From Polytrichum commune (lineage: Eukaryota > Streptophyta > Polytrichopsida > Polytrichales > Polytrichaceae), in assembly GCA_950295325.1 (NCBI GenBank), contig OX485803.1:1118001-1178000 (forward strand): DNA of 60,000 nucleotides, in the 5' to 3' direction. The notes beneath the pieces were generated by a model. That model saw only the letters and a program-made list of their open reading frames with translations, made no database searches and was not told the DNA's origin. The translations under genes and the position numbers were made by a program. Shown here one piece after another: positions 10,129 through 22,424 of this stretch. The stretch's first letter is position 1. Every line of letters starts with the position of its first letter.

Positions 10129-13100
10129 TCACCTTCGGCGGGCTTGGCTGGAGATATATAGGAGGTGAGAAATACCCTCTGTCCACACCTGATGATCTTC
10201 CTTGTTTCGGCATTCAAACTCCATATCTCCGGTGCTGGTCTTGAGTGCAAAGTAGCAACGATGTTCACTGCCATCCAGTAAGTTCCTCCCAGGCCATGCT
10301 GGGATGTCCGAGTACACTTGCAGTACAGTACCTACAATTTTATATCACTTCCCAAACATCACTCTTCACACTCCAGCAAGCAAATTCCATATAACGTGTG
10401 TTAATACTCTGGACACCTATATTTGTGTGGTATGCAGTTAGGTGCGGAGCTCAAAATGGACACCAAAAGACATATGCTTAATGTCTACCTATGTGCTCAA
10501 GATATGCTAATCCTTTTTAGGTTCACTAGTTAACATGATTGCATGGACCTATGTGACCACTTAATGAGCACAAGAATCTTCACTTTGATAATGAATAAGA
10601 TATTGAAATGAGCTCCAAAAATTATGAGGCAAATGGCTACATACATGGTTTCTGTTTGCTAATCATCTCGCACTATTTGTACATTTCATATCCTACGAGA
10701 AGCAGGTGCAGAGAGGAAAGCATCTGAGTAACATACATCTGCCTTATACACCAGAAACTCCAAGTGAAATGACATCATATACATGACTAATTAAACATTC
10801 AAGGACACCATCACTTGTTTCCACAAATAACACAAAATCATTGCAGTCACTGTAATGTTAGATACCAAAGACACATGTGGCTGGAGAGTTGTGGTTACAA
10901 CATGCAGTGGGAAGGATAAGCTTTGCACAACTTACTCTTCCTGTTCTTTGTCAGGGCTCCCCTCATGTGTTTGCTTTGCAGCCTTACAGTGACTTGGCCA
11001 GTCTTGTTCAAGTAGACAAAGACATTCCTCCAGTGCAAATTGCCTGAACAAGCAGATTCAAAACCCAGCATTAATATTACATTGTCATTAACTCCCCAGA
11101 AGAACTTTAGCAAGTTGCAATGAACAGGAACTGAAACATCAAAATCGGAATAACCTAAAGTTTTGAGAATAGGTAAGGTTCTCCAAAAACCGAACACTTG
11201 AGTAAGCGTGTACATTAAGTGTCTTACCATTTCTCGAGCGCTTCAGAAATTCACAGCCTCTTGAAAGAATGTCCTGGCAGTTATACTCAGCTTCACTTTC
11301 TTCTGCTTCGGTATCTTGGCCACTGAACGATATGGAGGGGCAACTGGTCGCCCTCTCATAAGGTGTAACTGCAGCTAAGCTCCGAGCCTCTTTTATCCTT
11401 CGCGCCCTCAACGTTGCAGCTCCCCTCAGTGCTGATGATGGAGGCAAGGCAGTCCAGTCAGTTGCGCAATGGTAGTCACCAGAGCCGATGCATACTCCTT
11501 ATGTGAGATAGGGGCTATTTACATGAGGGCAGGAGAAGCAGAGACAAATAAACAATCTTCTATTGGTCTTCAGCTCATTTAACCATGTGAATTACAGGGA
11601 GGAAGCACCACTTGCAGGTAACCTTGTAACAGCATGTGGATGGCTGCCCGTAGCAAGTAAGGAAATTGGACTACATAACAGGCGAGAGGAGTGGATGACG
11701 AGCTGAGATAGCAAGGAGACATTCATCAACTCTCGCCTGTTATGATACATAATCGGTCTACCCATGGATGTGAACTATAGATTGTGAATAACATGCCCTC
11801 TATGTGGATAGGAAAGTGCAAGAGAGTTGTTGGAAGTGCCCTCCAATTGGATGACCGAACAACTATGTCTCCCAAGTAGGTACATCACCGCAACACTTAG
11901 ATGCTTCAGAAATGGAAGGCATACATATAAGAGAGCAACCTTCTTCAAGAGGACTTTCCCTTTGCACTTTTCCCCATGTGACCACAAAAAATTTCACTCT
12001 AGTGGCGCCATGGATCTTATGTTATTCCTCCCTTTTGCTCAACCTTGTTGGCATGGAAGAGGGGTGCTAATGTATCGAGTTTCAATGACCCAACAGAAAC
12101 TCCTGCAAACCCAAAGGAAGAAAAAAGCGCATTGATTTTACAACGAGAGGTTATGTTTGAGACATGGCCTTACAGGTAGCTGCTGCAGCTGTGAGTGTCA
12201 TGATGTCTCCAGCAGAGTGGACATTCACTGCTGAGCTAACAACGGAAGCCATGTGGTTGCGATCTGCACCCATGCTCTCCGCCACCTCCACACATTGGGC
12301 TGCCACCAAAGCAGCCGCAGATGCAACCGCCATGGAAGTTTTGGTGGACATCTCATCTGATGAAGAAGCCGCAGTGGCCGCTGTGACAGCCGCCAGGGCG
12401 GCCGCCACTCCTGCAACCGACACCGCAGCGTGCACTTGGGCATTTTGACACCTGGTGGCCTCTTTCTTCTTTTTCTTCAAATCCTTGATCCATCGACCCA
12501 TGGACCTCCCTGACAGTGGAGCCCGAACCATGCTGAAGCTCCTGCGGAACTGCTCAACCCACACAACCCAAGGACATCAGTTCACCATTTCAACAAGAAA
12601 ATGAGCACAGACAACTTTTTCACCATGAAGCTCTGAACACTCTGCGAGTATTTCTGTCTTGTCACTGACCATCCAGTTGACATTGCAGAGTTTGCCCAAG
12701 AGCTAGAACACCACTTTGGTGAAAAATACTAATGAGAAAGTGTGGATGATCACACGACACTTTACAGATACAGGAAACCAGGAAACCATAGAACACTAAA
12801 AATGAGAGATGGTTAACTCGAAGATTCTAGGGTTACATACTCGATACAGAGCAATCAGAAACTAGAATAACAAGAAACCGAATGACACATGCGGTAATAG
12901 CCGAATGGTGGCAAGCCAATTGCCCAGGGGCCAAAGATAACGGGAAGACTCGAGCAAAGAAAACTGTTGTAGAGGATACTAGGACCTCAATTTCGTCGAC
13001 ACAAGGAAACCAGGAGAGATAAGACAAAACCCCGAAGTAGGAAAATATAAAGCCAAATGTTGGGTTGTTCGAGGCGATACCCTAATTTTGCTAAATACGG

Positions 13101-14858
13101 TGAAATGCAAAAGACAGTCTCTTAACAAAGCTCAGTCAGTCAATCACCTTGTAATCCTCCATCGTCCTCGGTGACATGGGCGGGCTCAGCAGCGCCAGTG
13201 GGCCGCTGCTGTAAGAGTTCCGCCGTGACACAAAAGGTGAAGCATCCTGCACACAAACATCGAAACGAACCCATGTGTGAAATCCTCTGCATTTTCACGA
13301 ACAAAGTCGGCCAAATGCCCACAGCGCTGACCACCTAGCCCAATGTGAGATGGATGGGAGTTTTGTAAACGTAGGCACTAGAAAAGAAAAACACCCTTAG
13401 TACTCATCGGTTCATTTAACTATGTGAATCACAGAAAGAAGGTGATACACCACATTTGCGGATAGTTGCCCATGGCAAGTAGCGAGGAATGCTCGAGAGT
13501 GGAAGGCAGTTGGCAAGTAGGTTAGTCACCATAACAAGGCAGTTGGTTGGTTGTGTGCACAGATAAAAGAATAGAAGAGCAGCCTTTTTCAAACCACAAT
13601 AATCTTCTCCTTCGCACCACTTAGATGCTTCAGAAATGAAGGCAGTTGGTTGTGTGCATATATAATAATGGAGCCAAACGTTGCAAGGGACAATCTTCTC
13701 CTTTGTATTGTGCAGTCATCACAAGTTTGCACTTGAGCCGTGTGCCCATTAAATACTTCACTTTGGCCATAACATGGATACCCTGGTTAATTCCATTTGC
13801 TAAATCCGGGACCAAACCTTAAGGGTACACAGACAAGACATGACTACACTTAACTAAGTTAGACGTGCATGAATCACACACAACAATAATCTGGAAACCT
13901 ATATTTGAGTAGTATGTGCTTAGGTGTGGATCTTAGCACTGGCACCAAAAGACATGTGTTAAAAAAAGATTGGACTGCATGCTCAAATATGTTAACCATT
14001 CTAAGTTCAATAATCAACATGATTGGGGGCCTATATGACCACTTGATGAGCAGGAGAATCTTCAGATGGATAGAGCGCAAGATATTCATATGAGCACCGA
14101 ATATTATAGGCAATGGCTATGGCCACGAATTGGATTTGCACTAAATGATTGTTTCATATCCAACAAAAAGTGGATACAAAGAGAAAAGTGTCCAAATAAC
14201 ACACGTCTACCTTGAATTGAACTGGAAACGGACATGGCAACAGTAAACCAAAACCTACCACGCTGGGAGCCATGAGGCGATCCATCACCAGCTGCGACGT
14301 CAAAGTGGATGCGAAAGTGAATGGGGCAGTCTCCAATGTCGGCTCCTCCAACGAAGTATGGTTAGCTCCTCCTGCTCCTGCTCCAGCCGTTGCATCCGAG
14401 AAAGAGCGAATGCTGGACCCAAGAGACGACCCAGACTGCTGCTTAGGTAACAACGCACGCGCCACATCGACGGAGGAGATGCTCCAGGAGCGAGAGAGGA
14501 ACTCCATAGGTTCCTGCGGAGTCTCAGGCGCCGGGAACGACTTGAGCGGTGGCATGAACATGGGGTAATCTTCCTCGATGTTGGCCAAATGGGGAGCTGG
14601 GAACTTGTCTGGGTCCAACAAAATGTAGAGGCTGTCTAATTTATCTGGAAGCTCGGCGCTGTTGTTGCTTGACATACTTGTGTTGATGCTTGTGCTTGTG
14701 TGTGTGTTTGTGTTGCGTTTGGCATTGGCAAGGACATTGTAGGTGCGGGTAGACTCGACGTAGGGCGGGGGGCAGAATCCTTCCCGCTGCTCCAGCCTCT
14801 GCTCCATGGGAGATGGAGGCTCCTGCAAGAGTTTTACCCCCTGGTCCCGGGGCCGCAT
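10129..14858 (-). CDS. VAN3-binding protein / FORKED-like (DUF828 + PH domain), six exons
   Basis: Plant proteins of this family bind phosphoinositides through a C-terminal PH domain and work with the ARF-GAP VAN3/SFC in trans-Golgi traffic, PIN auxin-carrier placement and vein patterning. Exons on the minus strand: 14858-14259, 13246-13148, 12549-12174, 11431-11228, 11043-10936 and 10331-10129. Together they make 1590 bases, 529 codons plus stop, with all junctions in frame and GT/AG. The hallmark [11 protein letters not shown] is at about 117-126, a Ser-rich linker in exon 2, then [13 protein letters not shown] and [20 protein letters not shown] (about 251-287), the DUF828 core ending [12 protein letters not shown]. 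The PH domain runs from about 415, with [12 protein letters not shown] and [11 protein letters not shown] near the end. The ATG at 14858 is the first in frame: the frame stays open upstream only to a TGA near 15020 and has no earlier ATG, so an upstream exon could move the start. The gene carries dispersed repeats in introns 1, 3 and 5. Confidence 0.9.
10425..10725 (+). repeat. Dispersed repeat R, copy in intron 5
   Basis: Related to 13890-14180 and 23950-24265, same orientation. Shared landmarks are the CACCAAAAGACAT segment, GTTCA.TAGT.AACATGATTG, TGACCACTTAATGAGCA and the final GGCAAATGGCTAC...ATCTCGCACTA. Similarity is imperfect, so the copies are old. No ORF. Confidence 0.65.
11572..11690 (+). 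repeat. Intronic repeat S, copy in intron 3
   Basis: Resembles 13405-13520 in intron 1 of the same gene: CATTTAAC.ATGTGAAT.ACAG, then TTGC.G.TA and TGGCAAGTA-like segments. The neighbouring CACTTAGATGCTTCAGAAAT at about 11894 is also found near 13617, so a longer intronic block may be shared. Confidence 0.55.
11674..11744. repeat. 15-bp inverted repeat (hairpin) in intron 3
   Basis: CATAACAGGCGAGAG at 11674-11688 is the exact reverse complement of 11730-11744, with a loop of 41 bases. It could be a small foldback or a processing signal. No family was recognised. Confidence 0.6.
13405..13520 (+). repeat. Intronic repeat S, copy in intron 1
   Basis: Second copy of the segment at 11572-11690, within the same gene and in the same orientation. 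Confidence 0.5.
13890..14180 (+). repeat. Dispersed repeat R, copy in intron 1
   Basis: Matches 10425-10725 and 23950-24265, including CACCAAAAGACATGTG, AACCATTCTAAGTTCAATA and ATGACCACTTGATGAGCA. It ends just before the donor of the first intron. Confidence 0.65.
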
Positions 14859-15029
14859 CAATCTGGAATTTTGGTTCAACCCTCCTGCTGGACCCTGGTG
14901 GTGGTGCAAGATCGAGCTGGTTACAAGCAGTGTGCCATGGCTATGAGGTAGGTTCTGTAAGACTGATTGAGTCCCTGAGGCATGACGGTGAAATTCCACG
15001 ACACCAAAATCATCAGATCATGGTTTAAG

Positions 15030-16788
15030 TGAAGAGGAAGAATCTTTGGAGTCGCCATGAGCATCATCTTCTACCTGTCCATGAACCAAGTTTGCGCTTC
15101 ATCATCGTCGCAGATCTGCTTGCACTGCCCCTTCACTCCACAAGACGCTGTGGATGAGTGGTGAATTCTCGCTTTGTAACAAGGGTGATGATGGCCTGCG
15201 GGGGATGGCCAGAACAACAACGGTTTTATTTTTTTAGCATGCAAGCAGATGTAAATGCTTCTACAAGTATGGTGAGTAATGGTGCAAGCGCTCTAGACTT
15301 GCAGCTACCACCCCTGCTTCCACCGCCAATTTTTGGTAATCCACTGTTGAGCATCCCTCAAGAGAGATTTTTAGTGCAAGAATATCTGTGCTTAAGGGGA
15401 AAGATCAAAAAACTGTCCAAAAACTACACAGCTCTCGATCCGCCGAAAAAATGGATCCACAATGCCATTCCGCAAGTTTAAAAGAATATGGTGATTTCGG
15501 TGGCATACCGTAATAGTTGGGCCTCCTCTCCGTGTACAGAATGGACAATAGGAACCTTATGTTGACCGCACGAGAAGGTTCATCATCATCAACCCAGCCA
15601 TAACTCCGGCAATAAAAACTAACCCAAAAGCCAGCCTCAAATCTGGACCTTCCTTCCAAGGCCTTTAGCCTTCAGAATTGCCAGTAAAAGCAACAACAAC
15701 CATCACTCCAATGCCCGCCAACTTGGCACCAGCCACCGCCGAAAAGTTGAGGGATCTGCTTCCTTCCACCAAGAGGCTGTTTGTGTGAATGCCGCCACTT
15801 TAACAACACCAACAAAACTTCACACCTTACTTTGGTTGCACACAAGAGGAGGGGAAACCTTGACGCTTGAAACAGCCTGCAAGAAGAGATTTGGCAGGAG
15901 ATGGAGGAAGGAGATAATCTAAGCCAGCGCGCATAACATGATCTGGGATAGTACGTAGTAGCTATGGGTTGAAGTGAGGTAAGCTTAAGCCGGTCTAGAT
16001 TCGAGAACCGAGGCAGGAAGCCGGACCAACGACCGAAAGAACCCAAGAGCACAAGAATCTAAGGAAGTTCAAGTTACATATCCTTCTAGCAGCTGCCGGC
16101 TAGGTGGCGATCGATCGGAACGGGAAAGACCTACATATTAAGTTCTTCCAAAGTTCAATCTTCTTGGTAAGTAAGGAAGTAAGTTAGAGGTGGACAGAAA
16201 ACTGAAAAAAATTAGCGTCGTCGTCGGAGTCATTCAAGATACAAGTTCATCATAACTTCAAGTTCCTGCAACTTTCCCAGCTTCCATTTCCTCTTCCTCA
16301 TCTCAAGGCTCTTCTGACTGGCGGCCAGACTGACACCATCACTGTTCCTTGCTAAAAAGGGCTGCCGAGCAGTAAATTCTGTTTCAAGTTTTGAAGAGAG
16401 GAGCATTGGCTGCGACGATTGGAGTGACGCAGCCACGTATGGATGAGTATACCAATTCTCATTCAAATGTATACAAATTCCTCCAAAAGCTGGCAATATT
16501 GTACACTTTTTTACAAACTTTACAGATATTTCTGGCTAATTCATCCGCACAAATCCGAAGAATAATCATAGAATATTTTTTATTTTGTTTTCAGGCTTGC
16601 AAATCACTGGAGCATAGCCAGAGTAAAACCCACTGCTGCCAAGTACACATACTCTCTTGACTTGAGTCTTACCCCATCTAGTGAAAAACGGATTCGGACT
16701 CAACTTGAGATCTCTTGCGGAAGTATTTATCCTAGGTTGCAAGATGTACAGGAAGATGGAATTGTTAACCCCTCAAGGGATTTGAGCA
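15030..16788. other. Gene-free stretch upstream of the VAN3-binding gene
   Basis: This must contain the promoter and possibly a non-coding 5' exon of the gene ending at 10129. ORFs at 15158-15481 (+), 15672-16052 (-) and 16230-16496 (-) show no recognisable domain. I do not call them as genes. Confidence 0.4.
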
Positions 16789-16861
16789 AACCAACCCATA
16801 CACTCGTTCCTTGTTGGATGCCTAAACCCTTGCCTCCAAGGAACCAGTGTATGGGTTGGTT
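16789..16861. repeat. Small foldback element, copy 1
   Basis: The left arm, AACCAACCCATACACTCGTT then CCTTG, pairs with the right arm at 16837-16861 over 25 bases with one mismatch. The loop is TTGGATGCCTAAACCCTTGC plus TC. The same arms and loop are found at 45401-45482. The flanks carry a possible direct repeat CCCTCAAGG on both sides. Confidence 0.75.
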
Positions 16862-17889
16862 CGCCCCAGCCCCCCTCAAGGTCTACGAAGGATTTTTTTA
16901 TTGTCCGAGTAGCCACCTCTGCCCCTCTGTAGATAATAAGTGTAGCAAGTGTACATGTTTTATAGTATAATCTTATGAACTAGGACATGTGGACGTCCAA
17001 AAAGTTGTGTGACCACTCCTATCCCTACAAAGCTTTCATCTATACCATACAAAGTATCGATTTTACTTAATAAGCTTACAAATTGGATTGAATTGTGTTA
17101 GGCGATTTTGGGAAGATTTTTCTTTGGTGTTTAGGGGTTAACTCAACCCCTAAAGGCCCAAGCTCGTGTCTTCTCGTGAATAATTGCTCAAAAAAAAATC
17201 CATCCCAATTCGACATATTAATAAATAAGATTTGTACCTAGAACAATGATGAGTCTGAACTTACATAAAATGAGTTTTTAAGTCACAATTGTTCATGCAA
17301 ATTTTTAGTTGTTCACATGTCCCACACTAGTGTGGACAGGTAGAGGTGGTTACTCAAACCAAAACAAGAAAAATAATAATAATAAATAAACAAAAAGTTG
17401 ACTTTTAGGGGTTAATTTGAGTATAAAAAATTTCACCTACCATGTGGCAGGGTCAAAACATATATAAATATTGTCTATCCCATTCCTATTTTAAGCTTGT
17501 TTTGAGACCCCCAATTTATTCTAGTGTCACCCATTTGAAATGGATTAATGACAAACTTGAGAGAGGTAAAGTTTTCACTGCACCCCCATGATAGAGGTGT
17601 GTGAATCGGGATCCAACTATCAATTGTTACTACATCAACTTCATGAAACACCTTTTCAAGCTTACTTTAGTACCCCATTGGATAGAAATTTCATAATTGG
17701 AGACCTTAATAGTGTTTCTTCACGAGATGTTGGGGAAGATGACAAGAGTTGTTAATTTGCTTGCCAAAAAAGAAACAAAATGCACTTAGGAGGTGTGGGA
17801 ATGGTCGTAATTTAAATTACAAAAGAATCATGTCGGAAACATGTGAACATCATAGTGTAATTAATGAAATTATCTAAACAACCCAAGGA
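16862..17889. other. Gene-free AT-rich spacer
   Basis: No gene or clear repeat. Short A-rich runs near 17375-17395 are the only structure noted. Confidence 0.4.
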
Positions 17890-18116
17890 GTTTACACTAG
17901 CGTTTGGGTCCAAGATAAGATAAAATGAAATGACACTCATTTAACATCAATTTCCCACCAAATCTTGACAACCCCCATTCAAAACACACACACATACACT
18001 TCTCTTACTTTGAGAAACCGATCTTAAAGCCTGGATCTAATCTTGAGTCCAAAACACGATTCATTACGGAGTATTTTGGACCCAAGATTCTTGGACCCGG
18101 ACCCTTATGTAAACCC
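17890..18116. mobile_element. Possible MITE with GTTTACA ends
   Basis: The left end, GTTTACACTAGCGTTTGGGT then CCAAGA, resembles the reverse complement of the right end (GTTTACATAAGGGTCCGGGT then CCAAGA). The target duplication is not clear. The interior is non-coding. Confidence 0.4.
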
Positions 18117-18881
18117 ACCCTTACTCAATCGAAGTTACACCGGCCCACGATTTAGCCAACTAAGTTACCGTACGTACTGTGGCCGCATGGAACTGAAGGA
18201 TCCAGATGCAACAATTACACAACTTAAGTTACAAGCAAACATCTTTGACTGATTGCCTGATTAGAACTTCAATGCATCAATGCAAGGGCCGCCACAGACG
18301 AATGCAGTGGACATTTAATTACTACTGCAACTTTCTTCAAAACATCCTTCATAGAGTGTACTCTTGACTCTTTGTCAAAAGTGGAACCGGTACGCAAGTT
18401 GGTAAATACGAAGGAAATTCAACCATGCTTAGTAAATCACATCTCATTACAATTTAGGTTCAGCTTTAAGATCGGTTACGATGATCCATTGTTTTTGGTT
18501 TAGTGGCCAAACAAGATCAACATATAAGTCATGGGCAGTTGTCTTTACATCCGCCCAAAAAATAATGTAAATCTAACATTGTGGTAGATTTGTAGATTTG
18601 ATGGTGACGTAGGATCAAGTTTTCAATGACGCAAGACTATGTCTAGGGTTCGTATGCTTGTGGTGAAAGATTCACGTGGAAGAGGTCACTCATATGACAA
18701 GGTTGAACAGTATCATGACCGTTCTACACATTCTACTATTATACATTACGGTGTGATTGCACATGACTCTGCCTTAATTCAGTTTCTAGATCTTTTCCTA
18801 AGACGTCCCAACCAATCATAAAACGACACATGGTATATTGGACCAACCACATTTAGTCCAATTCTTACCCACAGATAGTTA
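18117..18881. other. Gene-free spacer
   Basis: No supported gene or repeat was found. Confidence 0.4.
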
Positions 18882-19098
18882 CACCAAATGTGATATTTAG
18901 TGTGACTTGTTATTTAGATTTACATAGTACTATAAATTTTTATTACTGAAATATTTTTTGGCCAAGCAAAGTTGTCAATGTTCTATAATGTCCAAACTAC
19001 CAGTTTAACATTTGTTGGTAAAATATGAGATGTACAGTAGATAGATATAGCATTGTGTGATTCCAAATAGTAAGTCACACTAAATATCATATTTAGTG
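18882..19098. mobile_element. MITE with palindromic termini (CACTAAAT family), 217 bp
   Basis: Ends CACCAAATGTG...TTTAGTG and CACTAAATATC...TTTAGTG, each nearly self-complementary. It is very similar along its length to 50051-50255 (shared TGTCCAAACTACCA.TTTAAC, ATATGAGATGTACA and TTCCAAATAGTAAGTC), which points to fairly recent movement. Left flank TA, right flank TTA. Confidence 0.75.
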
Positions 19099-19983
19099 TT
19101 ACTGTACTGTTACACTGGGTACGTGAATCTCCAATCGTGAAAAAAACTACTACTACTACCTTATTTATTGGGTCACGGTACACTGCTTGCAAAGTACTAA
19201 TCATACCTTCTTAGCACTGTGATTTGACTGACAGCATCCGGCCTCTAAGTTATAATTGAAAATTCTAGAACAAAAACTGAAAGGTTTCGAGCTTTCAACT
19301 TCTCGAGTGCTGAAGTTCGTATAAGTAGGGAAACTTCGGTTCTTGGCACTATGGCAATTATCGCAGTTAGTGCTCAATGAGAATGTAATATTTTACCAAG
19401 CAAAATCATTTATGTTCTACAATGTCCGAACAACTTATTGAACTTTCGTTAGTAAAAATTAAACTCATGAGTGAGATGTTATTGCAATGGTTAACTCCGA
19501 TTAGTAACATGCACTACTTGGGATGATCAATGTAAACTCGTTAGTATTACAATGATTATCCCATTTAGTGCATACGGTACTCATTCCCAAAACATGCACT
19601 ATTTTGCTAAATCTCAAAATTTGCGAGGGTTGAAACTTTTACCGAGTGATATTAAATCCATGAATACATGCTCATTTACCATATCCTTCAAGAAAATTAG
19701 TGTGTGCTCCAAGGTGTTTGCAAATAGCATAATTTGTTTTTTCGGAGCTTGAAGAGGCTTCTTCTTCTTCTTTCCAGGCAGCGGCACTCACTTTTGAGGC
19801 ATCTCCTACCACTAAGAAACTCAAGAGAATTTGTAGTGAGAGTTTCTGGAACTTTGACACTTTGAACTCCCCAAACCCTAGATCTTATTAGGAGACTAAT
19901 TTCATAGCATACAGAAAATTAGTATCACCTTCACTAATTTCCCACATACACGATTAGCCCATCCTCAGTAAATGGGATAATCA
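19099..19983. other. Gene-free spacer
   Basis: Part of this stretch (about 19500-19860) resembles 21900-22270 (shared CATACTATTTTGC/CACTATTTTGCTAAATCTCA and CATTTACCATATC segments), so it belongs to an old duplicated or dispersed block. No gene. Confidence 0.45.
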
Positions 19984-20469
19984 AGGTCACTTCACACACG
20001 AGATTGAGAGCCCGTGACCATTCCACTTCAAGCACTCTCATTGGTGGAAAAGGCAGACCCAATCCAAGTTCGCTTCACACTACGTTTGATGGACCAATTG
20101 AGTAAGTGATTGCTAGATGGATGTAAAGTCTACATGGATTCCTACATGGCATCTAACGGATTATGTTACATGGTCACTTGGGTTATTTTCAAAATCCACC
20201 TCGTGGAGGTAGACCTAACACAAAACGAGAGACCATGGCACTCCAAACGCCCACAACCGTTCATTTATTCTATTATATCATGCATGAATACACGCATGAA
20301 TAGAAATTCATTGAAATAGCATTTGGTTAAGCGCCCGGTCACATACACTTGAGGGTCCGTGACCACACTCCATGATTTTGGAAGTGTCTTTGAGATGGCC
20401 TTTGGACACTTTCTTTTGGGCTCTCACAATTTCATGGTCACAGCTCTTGGCTCGTGTGTGAAGTGGCCC
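19984..20469 (+). mobile_element. Harbinger/Tourist-like MITE, 486 bp, copy A
   Basis: The left end begins AGGTCACTTCACACACGAG; the right end reversed begins GGGCCACTTCACACACGAGC. The target duplication is TCA at 19981-19983 and 20470-20472. The interior is shared with 22425-22931 and 32216-32702 (for example GGATGTAAAGTCTACATGG and GATTCCTACATGGCATC). Non-coding. Confidence 0.8.
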
Positions 20470-20791
20470 TCAGTGTAGTGACACCGTGAAAAGCAAGAGA
20501 AAAAAAGCAAAGCAAAATTCCAAAAATTCCCCCCACCCCTTGATTTGCAGATGAGTTGCGGATCAGCCCAAAATTAAAGCGATTGTATTTCCCCAATGCC
20601 TATTGAAAGTCGCAAATTAAACCAAGCAGACAAAGCTTCTATTGCAAGTACCACCGATCGTGCATGAATCGAGGGAATCGGTTTCCAACATGGCCGGCTA
20701 ATCTTCCGAATCTCATCTTCCAACACGTCACCATAACTACTTCACATGAAAACCCTAGCAAGATACGGTAAGTATCATATTGCTAGATTGA
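20470..20791. other. Short gene-free spacer
   Basis: Nothing recognised between two MITEs of the same superfamily. Confidence 0.4.
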
Positions 20792-21091
20792 GGGCCGCTT
20801 CACATGGGGTCCCAAGTCCCAAGTCGCTTGAGGTTGAGGTCGATTTGCGCAATCTCAACTGTTGAGAGCATGAAAGTTGGGACTTACCACTTCACATGGG
20901 GTCCCAAGTCCCAAGTCCCAAGTCCTACATGGCATCACCTCTTTGAGATGAGGTTTGGGAGTTGGGTCAAGCAAAAAGTTAGATTTATCTTTCAACACAA
21001 ATCTTGGAAGTTGTTTTTTTGCATCAAAGAATCAAGATCCAACTGTAATGAATATAACTCTTGGGACTTGGTGCCTCGTGTGGACTGGCCC
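20792..21091. mobile_element. Harbinger/Tourist-like MITE, 300 bp variant
   Basis: Begins GGGCCGCTTCACATGGGG; the right end reversed begins GGGCCAGTCCACACGAGG. Same terminal design as the 486-bp family but a different interior, with the tandem word GTCCCAAGTCCCAAG repeated. Flanks are TGA and TTA, so any duplication has drifted. Confidence 0.6.
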
Positions 21092-22424
21092 TTATATGGT
21101 TATGGTCAATCTATCTCGACTAATCTCACTTGACTGATTTTGGGTCTTTCATGGTGATTCCAAAGTTGAGTGTGCTAAAACAAGCCGTGATGAATACTCC
21201 ATGTTTTCACTTTCAACTTACATGGTTGTCGTGAACTTTGAGTTCGTCAAGTCTTGAAAAAGAGTTAAGTACTGCGACAATCTTCTACAACTCATGTTGT
21301 TGTTTTATTGATATTGTCCCATATCGTGAGGATTGCCTTTGAGTGGTAACATGGCCTAGGTTATGCATGTCAAAACTTAATGAATGGGGTTTGATGAAGT
21401 TCAACGAAATTTCCAATTTAAAAATGAAAGGAGCTTGTGATTAAAAATAATTACTTTTAAATTGTCATTTTAAGATAGAACCTCTCGTGGCAAAGCCGCA
21501 TTCCCTTGTTTATCTAGAAAACTCAGCTTTGTGTTATCATGTTAGTAATTGGCAAAGGGGAATTGGTGCATACCAAATTACTTCTCATCAATTCAAACCA
21601 ACATCACGTGTTCTACAAGTTTGTGATCAATTCACTTCAAGTAGGTCCCACTTAACAAAAGGTTGGTATGTCTCAAGCCCATTTCAACGTTCAAGGTCAC
21701 ATTACAATTATGAATAATGCATGAGCTCTGTAGAGTTCCAAAGGCCATAATTTTCGTTGGATGAATGTGTTTCATTTGCAAATTTTCACAATTCATTGGT
21801 AATATACACTAAGTAGTCCTATTAGCGTGGGTCACCATTTGGAGTTACACGTTGATGTAACTTTCTAAATATAGAATATCATTTTTATCAAATAAATTGT
21901 TTGGTGCTCTTGGACATGCACACTACTAATTATCCCATTAAATGTGTGTGGTATTAATTCCCGAAATACATACTATTTTGCCTAATCTCAAAATCAGGGA
22001 GTGTTGATTTTTTTTTACTAAGTGATACTAAATTTACAAACACGTGTTCATTTACCATATCTCTCAAGAAAAATTAGTGCACGCTCTTGGGTGTTTGTAG
22101 AGTATATGATTTGTTTTTGGTGAACTCAAAGAGTCTTAGTCTTCTTCTTTTTCTTTTCAGGCATCGCAACTCACTCCCTCCCGATGCATCTCCTAACACC
22201 AAGAAATTGAAGAAAATTTGCATAAAGAGTTTCCGGCACTTTGCCACTTTGGACTTAAACCTTAGATTCTAGTGGTACTAATTCCCCACACGCACTATTA
22301 CCCTCACTAAATAGGACAATCAACATAGTTTTTTTAAAAAAAATTATGAGAAAACTTATATTATTGTTTAAGAAAAAAGAATGTATCATAGGAACTTGTA
22401 ACTCCCGGTGGTAAGTCACACTAA
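21092..22424. other. Gene-free spacer
   Basis: No gene. 21900-22270 resembles 19500-19860. The last 20 bases belong to a CACTAAAT MITE broken by the next element. Confidence 0.4.

Noticed and set aside
12164-12448. Plus-strand ORF of 94 codons
   Set aside because: It is the antisense shadow of the Ala-rich DUF828 exon 12549-12174, which has clear family motifs and matching splice sites.
14272-14568. Plus-strand ORF of 98 codons
   Set aside because: Antisense shadow of exon 1 of the VAN3-binding gene.
15158-15481. Plus-strand ORF of 107 codons with a Pro-rich stretch
   Set aside because: No domain, signal peptide or splice partner recognised. The length is within chance for this base composition.
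16230-16496. Minus-strand ORF upstream of the VAN3-binding gene
   Set aside because: Considered as an upstream exon, but it has no family motif and no supported junction to the exon at 14858.
20804-21133. Plus-strand ORF of 109 codons
   Set aside because: Lies almost wholly inside a MITE and is built from its repeated GTCCCAAG words.
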